DNA from: an uncultured Clostridia bacterium
GTDB taxonomy: Bacteria; Bacillota; Clostridia; Oscillospirales; CAG-272
NCBI GenBank assembly: GCA_937894775.1
Contig: CALAXC010000075.1
Coordinates: 1-62,532, forward strand
DNA length: 62,532 nucleotides
Direction of reading: 5' to 3'
Part shown: piece by piece, positions 17,528 to 26,175 of the stretch
Position numbering within the stretch: position 1 is the stretch's first letter
Layout of the letters: each line of letters begins with the position of its first letter
Notes under the pieces: model-generated
What the model saw: only the letters and a program-made list of their open reading frames with translations
Database searches by the model: none
Told to the model about the DNA's origin: nothing
Made by a program: the position numbers and the translations under genes

Positions 17528-18118
17528 TTATTTTCTGTCTACAAGCTTGAGATATTCTTCGTAGGAAATAAGTATGCGGGTTGCCGCTAAAAGCGCGTTC
17601 GCAGTCATATCTGTAGGAAGATTGAGCTTCTTTGCAAATTCGGCTCTGAGAGCTGAGCTGTTTTCTCTGCCCGAAAGTCCGTCGATATAAAAATCGGTCT
17701 TTGAAAGTTTGTTTTCTTTCAAGCGTTCTACCGCATCTCGGTTTTCAAAGGGGAGTAAAAGCTCATAGAGTAATTGAAATTCCATTCCTTCAACGCCGAG
17801 AGTTCCTTCGGCGGAAGGCTCGGATTTGCGTTTTTCCTTACCCGCTATTTTGGGAATATAAAGCTGTATAAGACGTTCCTTTGGAATGGCTGACGTTATG
17901 TGAGATCTGATAAGCTTACCCGCTCCGTCGCTGTCGGTAAGAACTATAACCGACGTTCTTGACGAAAGCTCGCGTATAAGCGCAAGGCGTTCGCTTTTTT
18001 TGAATATTCCAAAACCGTCTGTTGTTATTATATGAGCTTCGCATACTTCAAGCAGGCGCAAGCGGTCGTATTTTCCCTCAACTATTATAGGATAGGGAAT
18101 ATAAAGCTTTTTTTGCAT
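17528..18118 (-). CDS. rnmV: Ribonuclease M5-like TOPRIM protein
   Basis: A 196-residue protein with a TOPRIM domain: Glu in PIIVEGKYD near residue 14 and the DxD pair in LTDSDGAGK near residue 62. The C-terminal part matches the DUF4093 extension seen in RNase M5. The family matures the ends of 5S rRNA precursors in Firmicutes with ribosomal protein L18. The gene is usually next to ksgA in Bacillus; here it lies between uppP and tcdA. Confidence 0.85.
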   Translation of the reverse strand: MQKKLYIPYPIIVEGKYDRLRLLEVCEAHIITTDGFGIFKKSERLALIRELSSRTSVIVLTDSDGAGKLIRSHITSAIPKERLIQLYIPKIAGKEKRKSEPSAEGTLGVEGMEFQLLYELLLPFENRDAVERLKENKLSKTDFYIDGLSGRENSSALRAEFAKKLNLPTDMTANALLAATRILISYEEYLKLVDRK

Positions 18119-18139
18119 TTGTTTTGATTGTTCCTTGTT

Positions 18140-18982
18140 TTATTTTATGATTATCAACACCGCAATTCCAAGTATTATGCGATATATACCGAATGGAATA
18201 AAGGTGTGTTTTTTTACGAAATCGGTCAAAAGCTTTACAGTTATTACAGATACCAGAAACGATACCGTAAAAGCGACTGTAAGTACGGTTATCGCTAAGC
18301 TCGGCAAGGATAAAGAGCTTTCACGCATAAAAGAGAAAAACTCGAATATTTTTAGCGCGCTCGCCCCGAAAATTATCGGTATTGCCGCAAAAAAAGAAAA
18401 TTCTGTGGCTTCGCGTCGATCGGTTCCAAGAATTCGCGCACCGAGTATCGTAGCGCCTGAACGTGACGTACCCGGAATTATGGCTAAGGATTGAAAACAT
18501 CCTATCAAAAAAGCAGTGAGCGGTGTAACAGATAGCGATCTATCGTTTTTGCCTTGACTTGTTTTTTCTACCGCAATAAACAAAATTCCGTATATTATAA
18601 GGGCGGTGGCAACTGTTTTCGGGTTAAAGAGAAGAGTGTCTATCCCGACTCCCGCAATCTTTTCGCATATTTTGTCGGCGGCAAATCCTATAATTGCCGC
18701 AGGTAGTGTGGCAATTATGATGTTTTTCCAAAGTGTAATATTTTCTTTTTTTCGTATATCAAATTTTTTAAAATACAAAACGGCTATTGCGAGTACCGCT
18801 CCAAGCTGAATAACAACGTCGAACATATTTGCAAACTGCTCGTTCAAAGCTTGATCGTTTGATATATCAAGTGACAAAAATTCTTCAAGAAGAATAAGAT
18901 GTCCCGTTGAGCTTATCGGCAACCATTCGCAAATACCTTCTACTATTCCGAATATTATTGCTTTAAATATTTCAAAAAGCAT
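18140..18982 (-). CDS. uppP: Undecaprenyl-diphosphatase
   Basis: A 280-residue polytopic membrane enzyme that dephosphorylates undecaprenyl diphosphate so the lipid carrier can be reused in wall synthesis. Signature blocks are EWLPISSTGHLIL near residue 18 and PGTSRSGATI near 175. The start is ATG 18982, with gggggtg just upstream; a TTG four codons earlier is rejected. The start codon and ribosome site lie in a 13-bp inverted repeat with the upstream gene end. Confidence 0.95.
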   Translation of the reverse strand: MLFEIFKAIIFGIVEGICEWLPISSTGHLILLEEFLSLDISNDQALNEQFANMFDVVIQLGAVLAIAVLYFKKFDIRKKENITLWKNIIIATLPAAIIGFAADKICEKIAGVGIDTLLFNPKTVATALIIYGILFIAVEKTSQGKNDRSLSVTPLTAFLIGCFQSLAIIPGTSRSGATILGARILGTDRREATEFSFFAAIPIIFGASALKIFEFFSFMRESSLSLPSLAITVLTVAFTVSFLVSVITVKLLTDFVKKHTFIPFGIYRIILGIAVLIIIK

Positions 18983-19027
18983 ATTCACCCCCAAAGCTAT
19001 ATAAAGCTAATGAAGAATATGCTTTTT
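18974..19027. promoter_or_regulatory. Inverted repeat spanning the uppP ribosome site and start
   Basis: Perfect 13-bp arms (18974-18986 and 19015-19027) with poly-A/poly-T ends. On the minus strand the uppP start codon is in the second arm and the gggggtg site in the loop. It may be a terminator after the U32 gene or a switch on uppP translation. Confidence 0.6.
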
Positions 19028-19036
19028 TTCTGCTTG

Positions 19037-20290
19037 TTATTCTCCCGAACGTATTATGTCGCCCTCAAACACTTCAAATGGAACTCTTACAAAGAATTTT
19101 TGTGAAGGGTGGGGAGCCGACTCGATAGGCTCGCCTTTTTCGTTGTATAGCTCTTTTACGTAAAAAGGTTTACCTATTTTTGAAGGTGAAATGATCTCTG
19201 CCGAATCTCCAAGCTTTATTTTGTTTCGCTGAATGAAGGGATAGAGCTTTCCGTTTTCGGTTTCTTTATCCAACGTATCGGGAAGGGGAAGCTCGTCTGC
19301 ATTTATTGCCGTTGCAAAATATGCTTTTTCGCGAATGTAACCGTTTATCGTTGACATCTGCGGCTCTTTTAAGGGATCGTCGATATAAAATCCCGTGCAG
19401 TATTCTCTGTGCGAAACACTTTCAAGCTCACGCATAAGCTCGGGATTGAAACGGTAATCTGCAGGGGAAGAAAGATAGGAGTCGATAGCCATTCTGTAGG
19501 CGTTTGTAACTACAGCCGCATAGTATGCGCTCTTCATTCTTCCTTCAATTTTAAATGAGTCTATCCCCGCCTCGATAAGCTGAGGAATTATCGAGATAGT
19601 ACACATATCCTTCGATGACATAATAAACGTACCGAGCTCATTTTCTTCAATGGGATAGGGCTGATCTGGGCGCTTTATTTCGGTTATATTATATTCCCAA
19701 CGGCAGGGCTGAGCGCAAGCTCCGCGGTTTGCATCTCTACCTGTAAGAGAGTGAGAGAGCATACATCTTCCGCTGTAAGAAACGCACATAGAGCCGTGAA
19801 CAAAGGCTTCAAGCTCAATGCCCGTAGGAAGTGATGCTTTTATTTCTTTTATTTCGTCAAGCATAAGCTCGCGCGCAAGGACTAAACGTTTAGCGCCTAA
19901 AGATACGTATGCGTTTGCGGCGGCAGGGCTTACGATACTTGCCTGAGTTGAAACGTGGATCTCCATATCAGGCATAATTTCTTTAATAAGATACATAACA
20001 CCCATATCCGCAACGATACAAGCATCTATTTTTGCGCCCTTTATATATTCAAGGAATTCGCGCAGAGCGGGGTATTCATAGCCGTGAGGCATTGTATTTA
20101 AGGTAAGATATATTTTTTTGCCGCGTGCGTGAACGTATTCTGATGCTTCATAAAGCTCGTCACTTGTAAAGTTATCAGCGGCGGAGCGCATACCAAAGCG
20201 TGTTCCCGCAAGATAAACGGCATCTGCGCCGTATAGCAGAGCGGCTTTGAGCTTTTCAAAGTTTCCCGCAGGGGATAAAAGTTCGGGCAT
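19037..20290 (-). CDS. Peptidase U32-family protein (tRNA hydroxylation type)
   Basis: A 417-residue protein with the U32 signature EAFVHGSMCVSYSGRCMLS near residues 160-178 and the Cys pair in GACAQPCRWEY. The N-terminus MPELLSPAGNFEKLKAAL is the typical U32 start. Members of this family (TrhP/RlhA type) are iron-sulfur proteins that use prephenate to hydroxylate tRNA U34 or 23S rRNA, although early annotation called them collagenases. The tRNA-modification role is inferred from length and motif. It is first in the minus run with uppP, rnmV and tcdA. Confidence 0.9.
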   Translation of the reverse strand: MPELLSPAGNFEKLKAALLYGADAVYLAGTRFGMRSAADNFTSDELYEASEYVHARGKKIYLTLNTMPHGYEYPALREFLEYIKGAKIDACIVADMGVMYLIKEIMPDMEIHVSTQASIVSPAAANAYVSLGAKRLVLARELMLDEIKEIKASLPTGIELEAFVHGSMCVSYSGRCMLSHSLTGRDANRGACAQPCRWEYNITEIKRPDQPYPIEENELGTFIMSSKDMCTISIIPQLIEAGIDSFKIEGRMKSAYYAAVVTNAYRMAIDSYLSSPADYRFNPELMRELESVSHREYCTGFYIDDPLKEPQMSTINGYIREKAYFATAINADELPLPDTLDKETENGKLYPFIQRNKIKLGDSAEIISPSKIGKPFYVKELYNEKGEPIESAPHPSQKFFVRVPFEVFEGDIIRSGE

Positions 20291-20422
20291 TTTAAATTCC
20301 TCGTTTTTCTTAAATGATTAAATATTAATAATATTATAATATATTTTATATGTTCTGTCAAGATAAATGCAGGGGGAAGAAAACTTTAAAAAACAGTGAA
20401 ATGAGAACATTTGATTTTTGCA

Positions 20423-20451
20423 TTGACAATTTTGTGAGGAAGTGATAATAT
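20423..20451 (+). promoter_or_regulatory. Promoter of the membrane protein gene
   Basis: TTGACA (20423-20428), 17-base spacer, TAATAT (20446-20451), 38 bases before ATG 20490. Confidence 0.75.
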
Positions 20452-20489
20452 TATAGTGTACTGTATATTTGTAACATTGGAGAGATGAA

Positions 20490-21332
20490 ATGTTAAATAT
20501 TATTCTTATAGCTATTATGCTAATCGTTTTATCGTTGGGAATTTTCTTTTTTCCGATGGTTTTGGGTTTGTCTTGCTGGTTTTCGATGTTCTTACTCGGA
20601 ATATCAATTATGTATTTATTTCAAGATATTGTTTTCAAAGCAAATTCGATTTTGTTGGGTATTGGCGATCTTTTGTTAAAGATTTCTTATTTTTCACTTA
20701 CTTTTGCAATTTGTTTTGTTCAGCAAAAGAGCTTTTTGAGTTATGTATTTTACGGCGCTGTTGTTGTAGTCGGATTGTTTGATATATTTGTTTTGCGTGT
20801 TAAGCGCAAGGATATTTTTTTGGATGGTGAAAATAAAAAAACAGCATATGATTTTTTAAAATATGCTATATCTCCCAAAAAACTAAAAAATCAATCGGGC
20901 ATTTCTGATGATTCAAAAAAGCTTGAGTGTTATAAGGGTTATTATTACACAAAAGTAGCTTTTATTTCGAATATAATAGTGATCTTTGTAAGCGTTTGTT
21001 TAAGGTCAATGTGTGAACCGCGGTCGATGGAAATACTTAATTTTGTTTGTCTTGCCATTATTGTTGTTATATCAGTAATTGCTACTGTTTTTCATTTTAT
21101 ATCAATAAAGGCTTTAAAAGCGCCTTTAGGATATAAGATCAGTGTTTTGGTAATTGTTTTTAGTCCTTCGATACTTTTGTTTAGCGGTGAAGTTTATTTT
21201 TCAGATGTTTTCCAAGGTGCGATATTGGTAATGTTAGGATATATGTTTTTTGGAATTTCTATGTATGTTCCTGCTTTGTCATCGCTTTATTATAATAAAA
21301 AGTTAGCGGAGATTGAAAAAATAGAATCATAA
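20490..21332 (+). CDS. Polytopic membrane protein of unknown function
   Basis: A 280-residue protein with about eight hydrophobic helices and a lysine-rich cytosolic loop near residues 105-150. No recognisable domain, active-site motif or transporter signature was seen. ATG 20490 is preceded by ggaga. The AT-rich codons and lone monocistronic unit (own promoter and terminator) suggest an accessory gene. Confidence 0.6.
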   Translation: MLNIILIAIMLIVLSLGIFFFPMVLGLSCWFSMFLLGISIMYLFQDIVFKANSILLGIGDLLLKISYFSLTFAICFVQQKSFLSYVFYGAVVVVGLFDIFVLRVKRKDIFLDGENKKTAYDFLKYAISPKKLKNQSGISDDSKKLECYKGYYYTKVAFISNIIVIFVSVCLRSMCEPRSMEILNFVCLAIIVVISVIATVFHFISIKALKAPLGYKISVLVIVFSPSILLFSGEVYFSDVFQGAILVMLGYMFFGISMYVPALSSLYYNKKLAEIEKIES

Positions 21333-21379
21333 AAAAATGTGCTCGACCTAAGAAACATAACGGTCGAGCGCATTTTTTA
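21333..21379 (+). terminator. Terminator after the membrane protein gene
   Basis: Stem aatgtgctcgacc with ggtcgagcgcatt (one G-U pair), loop of 13, then a T-run. The A-run on the left would also allow use from the minus side. Confidence 0.88.
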
Positions 21380-21392
21380 TAGAATTAAATAA

Positions 21393-21470
21393 ACCTTTTT
21401 TTGAAAGTTCTTGAAAGATAGGGGGAGTGGGGGGAAGAAAAGCTTCTTTCAAGAAGTTTTCTTCCCCCCA
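21393..21470. repeat. ggggggaagaaaa hairpin repeat
   Basis: Arms tggggggaagaaaa (21428-21441) and ttttcttcccccca (21457-21470) enclose a second hairpin cttctt/aagaag. The element is preceded by ttgaaagttcttgaaagatag. Related arms occur at 10293-10332, and a half copy (gggggaagaaaa) at 20372-20383. It looks like a dispersed intergenic repeat of the genome that may also act as a terminator for the dehydrogenase. Confidence 0.65.
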
Positions 21471-21496
21471 CATTAAACATATATTAACTATATTAG

Positions 21497-22612
21497 TTAT
21501 TCACCCTTAACAACGATCTTGAGACCCTGCATGCTGATATTCATTTCCATAGCCTCGTTGATGTCAGCGAGAGCATACTTGTGAGTGAGAAGCTCTTCAA
21601 CGGGAAGACCGTCTTTCTGAGCCTCTTTGAGCATATCGCAAGCCTGGATCCAGTCTTTTGCCTGGTATGTCCAAGAACCGATCACCTTGATCTCCTTGTT
21701 ACAGATATCGAGGTGAGGATTGTATTCTGTAGGTCCGTTATCTACGAAGAAGCCGAGTTCACACATAGAACCGCCGCGGCGAACGTATTTCCAAACGGTG
21801 CTTGCAGCCTTGGGAGAACCTGTGCACTGGAATGCCATTTCTGCGCCCTTGCCGCCTGTTATATCAAGAACCTTAGCGATAGCATCCTCTGTGAGGAAGT
21901 TTGCTGTGTAAGCAGCGCCGAGCTTCTTAGCCATAGCAAGACGCTTTTCGTCACCGTCAACAGCGATTATATTGCGTACGCCCATTGTACGTACAGCTGT
22001 GAGGAGAAGAAGACCGATAGGTCCGCATCCCTGAATGAGAACGTAAGATCCCTGCTTGAAGTTGAAGATCTGCTTTGCCTGCTCGATTGCGTGGATAATA
22101 ACTGCAGCGGGCTCGATAAGTGTACGGAGATCAACGTCCATGTCGCTTACGTTAAATATAACACCGCCTGCATTTACCTTTATGTATTCGCCAAACCAAC
22201 CGTTAAAGTTCTTGTATGCAGCTTCACCGGGCATAAGTCCGAAGATCTCGCCACCGGGGCAGAGGTGAACGTGCTCGGGATCGTTTTTACAAGTGTCGCA
22301 AACACCGCAGGGCTTAAGACCTGTAACGATCTTATCGCCAACTGCCAAAGGCTTTCCGTAATAGTCGGTAGTAACGTTTTTACCGAGTTTAACTACTGTA
22401 CCTGTACCCTCGTGTCCGAGCTCAACGGGAATATATCCGAAGGGGTCACCCTTGTATTCGTGAACGTCAGTTCCGCAGATACCTGTCTGCTCTACCTTAA
22501 CGAGGACCTCATCGTCACCGATTTCGGGAACGGGAAGCTCGAAAATTTCTATTTTCTTTGCGCCGGTGAGAACGGCAACTCTTGCCTTTTCGGGAATGTT
22601 GTAATTAGCCAT
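21497..22612 (-). CDS. Zinc-dependent medium-chain alcohol/polyol dehydrogenase
   Basis: A 371-residue MDR-family dehydrogenase. Catalytic zinc ligands are Cys and His in GICGTDVHEYKGD and the GHE in LGHEGTG. The structural-zinc Cys cluster is CGVCDTC...HLC. The NAD-binding fold has GCGPIGLLLLTAVR near 195. The group includes sorbitol, threonine and butanediol dehydrogenases; the substrate is not determinable here. It has its own strong promoter and a palindrome near the start site. An unbroken 349-codon frame lies opposite it but is judged a shadow. Confidence 0.92.
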   Translation of the reverse strand: MANYNIPEKARVAVLTGAKKIEIFELPVPEIGDDEVLVKVEQTGICGTDVHEYKGDPFGYIPVELGHEGTGTVVKLGKNVTTDYYGKPLAVGDKIVTGLKPCGVCDTCKNDPEHVHLCPGGEIFGLMPGEAAYKNFNGWFGEYIKVNAGGVIFNVSDMDVDLRTLIEPAAVIIHAIEQAKQIFNFKQGSYVLIQGCGPIGLLLLTAVRTMGVRNIIAVDGDEKRLAMAKKLGAAYTANFLTEDAIAKVLDITGGKGAEMAFQCTGSPKAASTVWKYVRRGGSMCELGFFVDNGPTEYNPHLDICNKEIKVIGSWTYQAKDWIQACDMLKEAQKDGLPVEELLTHKYALADINEAMEMNISMQGLKIVVKGE

Positions 22613-22639
22613 TGGTCTATTTCTCCTTGATTTTAAATT

Positions 22640-22688
22640 TTGCGTTAAACGCTAATATTATTATACGATAAAAATTTGCCTCTGTCAA
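22640..22688 (-). promoter_or_regulatory. Consensus promoter with overlapping palindrome (dehydrogenase)
   Basis: On the minus strand TTGACA (22688-22683), 17-base spacer and TATAAT (22665-22660). The palindrome ttgcgttaaacgctaa (about 22640-22655) covers the expected transcription start, as a repressor operator would. Confidence 0.8.
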
Positions 22689-22759
22689 TAGAGAATGTTA
22701 TTATTTTGTCAATGAAATTACCGATAAATTGCTTTTTTGTATAAAATACTGGAGATTTT

Positions 22760-23168
22760 ATGAAAAGAAGATTATTATCATTGATTAGTATTATTCTTAT
22801 AGATAAGAGTCGGTGGGAAACTTATAAACTTCTATGCAACTCATCTTTCTTATAACGGTGAATCTGCAGCAATGCGTAAAAAACAGTTTGCTGAGATTGC
22901 AAAGATAGTTAAGTCAAATTCTAACTTTATTATAGCGGGTGATTTCAATACTGCGGATTTCTCGGAATTTAACGTTCTTGATAATAATACGGCAAAGAAG
23001 ACATATACTCTTAAACGTACAAATCATTTGAAATATACGGAGCCCGCAAGTAAATCGGCTATAGATAATATAGTTTTCAGAGGTTGGACCTTTGGAAGAC
23101 CTCAGGTCGTTACCAATAGTTATTCGGATCATTATATGCTTTGGGGAGCGGCTACTTTTAACGGATAG
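22760..23168 (+). pseudogene. Decayed secreted endonuclease/exonuclease/phosphatase (EEP) protein
   Basis: A start with GGAG upstream at 22760 encodes a signal-peptide-like MKRRLLSLISIILI. At about 22800 the frame switches to the last third of an EEP-family hydrolase: VGGKLINFYATHLSYNGES, then the catalytic AGDFNTADFSEF and the final SDHYMLWG block. The N-terminal two thirds, with the metal-binding Glu, are missing. An internal deletion that also shifted the frame explains this. A terminator follows, so the locus was once a normal gene. From ATG 22872 a 98-residue fragment could still be made but would be inactive. Confidence 0.8.
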
Positions 23169-23197
23169 TAGATATAAGTAGATATAAAAAGAAACAG

Positions 23198-23238
23198 GTC
23201 GCTTTTGTTATCCTTGCGGGTATCAGAAGCGACTTTTT
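23198..23238 (+). terminator. Terminator after the EEP pseudogene
   Basis: Imperfect hairpin with gtcgctt/aagcgac ends and an inner tatcc/ggtat pair, followed by ttttt. Confidence 0.75.
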
Positions 23239-23287
23239 GTTGTTTTTTGCCAATTAAATGTTCTGCTTTTGAATTTTGTTTGTTTTC

Positions 23288-23316
23288 TTGACTTTTATTT
23301 GTGAATGTGGTATAGT
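23288..23316 (+). promoter_or_regulatory. Promoter of the large lipoprotein gene
   Basis: TTGACT (23288-23293), 17-base spacer, TATAGT (23311-23316). An aaggag ribosome site follows before ATG 23349. Confidence 0.75.
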
Positions 23317-23348
23317 TATGTCAAACAGAACTATTTAAGGAGTATGTT

Positions 23349-25931
23349 ATGAATAAACGTGTTTTATCGATTTTCCTTGGTTTATCAATTATTATAGTAC
23401 TATGCGTTTTTGTATCATGCGCTAAGCAAAGTGTATCCGGGGTTATTGAAGGCGAAAAGGATGATAGTGGCATAGATGCTGTTACACCGCACACTCATTC
23501 TTTTAGCGATTGGAATGTGATAAAAGAAGCGACCTGCATTGAGTACGGTCGTAAGCAGCGCTCTTGTGATTGCGGTGCGAGTGAAATAGACGTGATAGTG
23601 CCGAGCGATCATTCTTATGTTTCTGTTGTTATCAAGCCTGATCAAATTGATTTCGGATATACAGAACATAAATGTTCGGTTTGCGGTTATAGTTATAAAG
23701 ACGGCTTAATTGATAAGTTATCCACCCCGATAAGTGATATTATGGTATATTATGAAGATTTTAATGAACTCAAATCGAGTGCAACATCTAACGAACTTTT
23801 CAAAGCATTGGGGTGGAAGAATCTTTATAAAAACGGAACTGTTCTGCCTAAAGGCTCGGATTATTCAACGTCAAAGGTTGGAGCTGAAAGTGTTAGTAAT
23901 ATAAGTCTTTCTGCAAAGAACGGTGAGCTTATTATTACAAATACAAGTAACCGATCATTTTTGCAGATTTTGCCAACTGAGCATATGGAGATAGCTAAGG
24001 AAGGTGATTATTCTGTTCAGATTGATATGACTTTTAAGTCGGCAAGCGGTAATGTTTGGGCATCTATTGCTCCAAGATATCAATCAAACGGTGTTTATAA
24101 TCCTGCTACCAACGGAGCTGCAAATGCGGGATTTTATTCAAATTATGCGGCATGGCAGCTTGCTCCTAACGGAACAGGCGCTCATTTTGCTCAGGGATCG
24201 GGCAATCGTCTGAACTGTGCAAATCAAACTGCAATTTCGTCAAGTAATACAACCGCTGAAAACGGTTGGTGGTGTTCAAGAGTCGCGGGATATACTGATA
24301 TAACCACTTCAAATAATGCTACTGCGCTTATTGGAAGAAAGGTTACTGTACTTATACAGGTAGTAAGATATAATTCCTTTTATAATCATACATTGACAGA
24401 TGCTGAGCTTGGAATTACGTCGGGTATGAGTGCGCAGAATTTAAATAAAGCAAAAGAAGAAACACTTGGGTTTGGGTATCATATTTGGGTTGTAGATGAG
24501 AACGGACAAAAAGTTCTTGTTTCACGTTATAATCCTGAGTCTTATGAGAAAACCGCTTCCGATCTTAATCTTTGTAATGCAAATAACTGGGGAAATTGGT
24601 TTGGCGATGCTCTTGCATTTGCTATTGAGGGAAACTGTTCTGTTGCTATTGATAACGTAGCTGTATGGACAGGACTTGGAGATATGCCTGTCGATAAATC
24701 CACTGCAGTATATGAAAAACTTCTGAAAAAGGAGATATCTCCTATTTCTGCAGATCCCTTTGAAAACGGAATAGTCGTTACTAAAAATGATGAGGCAAAG
24801 CTTTATATCGTAATTCCGGAAAACGCAGATAGAAATGTTCTTTATGCAAAAGATAAATTTAGTTTATTTATTAAGGGAAAGACAGGTCTTGTACTTCCTT
24901 TTGGTACGCAGACGGGTAATGCTTACGAACTTTTGATAGGAGATACGGGTAGAGAAGAGAGCAAGGCTTTGAAAAAAACGCTATCCGGTAATCAGTTTGC
25001 TATCAAGAGAGATGGAAACAAGATCATTGTAGTTGCTACTAATGATGCTTTCCTTTATGATGCGATAGTATACTTTATTGAAAATTATTTTAATAACGGT
25101 GTAAATTGTATTGCCAATGATTCTAAGATTGTTATTACGGGTAATATTAATCTTAAAAAGAACGGGGATATTACGTCGTTGAGATATTTGTTTACGAAGA
25201 CTGACAGACTTTCTTCAACTGCTACCGTTGTTACTACTATGCCGCTTCCCGAAACAAATTATAAAACAAATCAGGGTGGATGTTCTGACGGTAAATATTA
25301 TTATCAGTCATTCCTTTTAGTTAATTCTGCAGATGAATCAAAGAATTCTACTATAATAGTTAAATATGATCTTGCTACGGGTAAAGAGGTAAGACGCAGC
25401 GGTAAGCTCAGTACAGGACATACTAACGATCTTGCATATAATTCAAGAACAAACCAGTTAATTATTGCTAATAATAAGCCTGATAATAATATAGTTACCG
25501 TTCTGGATGCTTCAACATTCAGAATACTTAAAACGGTGAAGCTCCCTTGTCCGATATACAGTATAACTTATGACGCTGAAAGGGACATTTATTTTATCGG
25601 TTGTTCTAACAGTAAAAATCTTCGTGCGCTTAATTCCAATTTTGAAATTATTGATCAAAATGTTTATGTTACCGATCAGAACACCTCAGGTTTTTTGACT
25701 CAAGGATTGGGCTCTGATGATGTATTTGTTTATGGAACGTATTACACAAATCCAGGTAATGCTATAGAGGTTTTTGACTGGTATGGAAATTATATCGGCA
25801 CTATCAGCACTACTATTTCGGGTAAATTGGATGGGTATGCTCTTGAGGGAGAGAGTATTGATATTGATGATCAGGGAAGAATCCTTTTGATTGCGGGAAA
25901 AAGAATTTGGCACGTAAATCCGGCACTTTGA
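23349..25931 (+). CDS. Large multidomain cell-surface lipoprotein
   Basis: An 860-residue lipoprotein with lipobox VSCA near residue 24. A short Cys/His module follows (HTHSFSDW, then two CxCG/CxxCG sites), often seen in clostridial surface proteins. Residues of about 135-460 look like a laminin-G/concanavalin-type beta-sandwich. Residues of about 480-600 resemble the N-terminal domain of alpha-glucuronidase-like surface proteins (LLIGDTGREES, YDAIVYFIENYF). The last 250 residues form a WD40-like beta-propeller with repeated LAYNSRTNQLII/ITYDAERDIYFI strands. Glycan or debris binding outside the cell is likely; no catalytic residues are evident. It is a single-gene unit. Confidence 0.7.
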   Translation: MNKRVLSIFLGLSIIIVLCVFVSCAKQSVSGVIEGEKDDSGIDAVTPHTHSFSDWNVIKEATCIEYGRKQRSCDCGASEIDVIVPSDHSYVSVVIKPDQIDFGYTEHKCSVCGYSYKDGLIDKLSTPISDIMVYYEDFNELKSSATSNELFKALGWKNLYKNGTVLPKGSDYSTSKVGAESVSNISLSAKNGELIITNTSNRSFLQILPTEHMEIAKEGDYSVQIDMTFKSASGNVWASIAPRYQSNGVYNPATNGAANAGFYSNYAAWQLAPNGTGAHFAQGSGNRLNCANQTAISSSNTTAENGWWCSRVAGYTDITTSNNATALIGRKVTVLIQVVRYNSFYNHTLTDAELGITSGMSAQNLNKAKEETLGFGYHIWVVDENGQKVLVSRYNPESYEKTASDLNLCNANNWGNWFGDALAFAIEGNCSVAIDNVAVWTGLGDMPVDKSTAVYEKLLKKEISPISADPFENGIVVTKNDEAKLYIVIPENADRNVLYAKDKFSLFIKGKTGLVLPFGTQTGNAYELLIGDTGREESKALKKTLSGNQFAIKRDGNKIIVVATNDAFLYDAIVYFIENYFNNGVNCIANDSKIVITGNINLKKNGDITSLRYLFTKTDRLSSTATVVTTMPLPETNYKTNQGGCSDGKYYYQSFLLVNSADESKNSTIIVKYDLATGKEVRRSGKLSTGHTNDLAYNSRTNQLIIANNKPDNNIVTVLDASTFRILKTVKLPCPIYSITYDAERDIYFIGCSNSKNLRALNSNFEIIDQNVYVTDQNTSGFLTQGLGSDDVFVYGTYYTNPGNAIEVFDWYGNYIGTISTTISGKLDGYALEGESIDIDDQGRILLIAGKRIWHVNPAL

Positions 25932-26075
25932 GTATAAAAAAGCATAATAAAAGGGTTGAGTCAATTTAGATACAGAAGTTGCGGTTTTGTTCTCGTAAAT
26001 GAAAAATATATAACAAAGGGAAAAACACGGCTAAAAATTACAAATAAAAAATGAAGTTCGTGAGAATTTCTATAA

Positions 26076-26120
26076 AAATATCGCTTTATTATCAATTTTT
26101 CAGATAATAAAGCGATATTT
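26076..26120. terminator. Bidirectional terminator between the lipoprotein gene and prfB
   Basis: Perfect 18-bp stem (26076-26093 with 26103-26120) and a nine-base loop. Its A/T-rich ends allow use from both converging genes. Confidence 0.88.
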
Positions 26121-26175
26121 ATTTCGTGTAATTTTGTTCCGTGCGTAATTGCTCAGCTCGTTATATATAATCTTA

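Noticed and set aside
21581..22630. A 349-codon open frame on the plus strand opposite the Zn dehydrogenase
   Set aside because: It has no known domain, its composition is odd (Cys/Val-rich), and the dehydrogenase on the minus strand has clear zinc and NAD motifs plus a promoter. It is a shadow.
26040..26100. An 18-codon frame starting MKFVRIS
   Set aside because: It overlaps the terminator before prfB and has no ribosome site.
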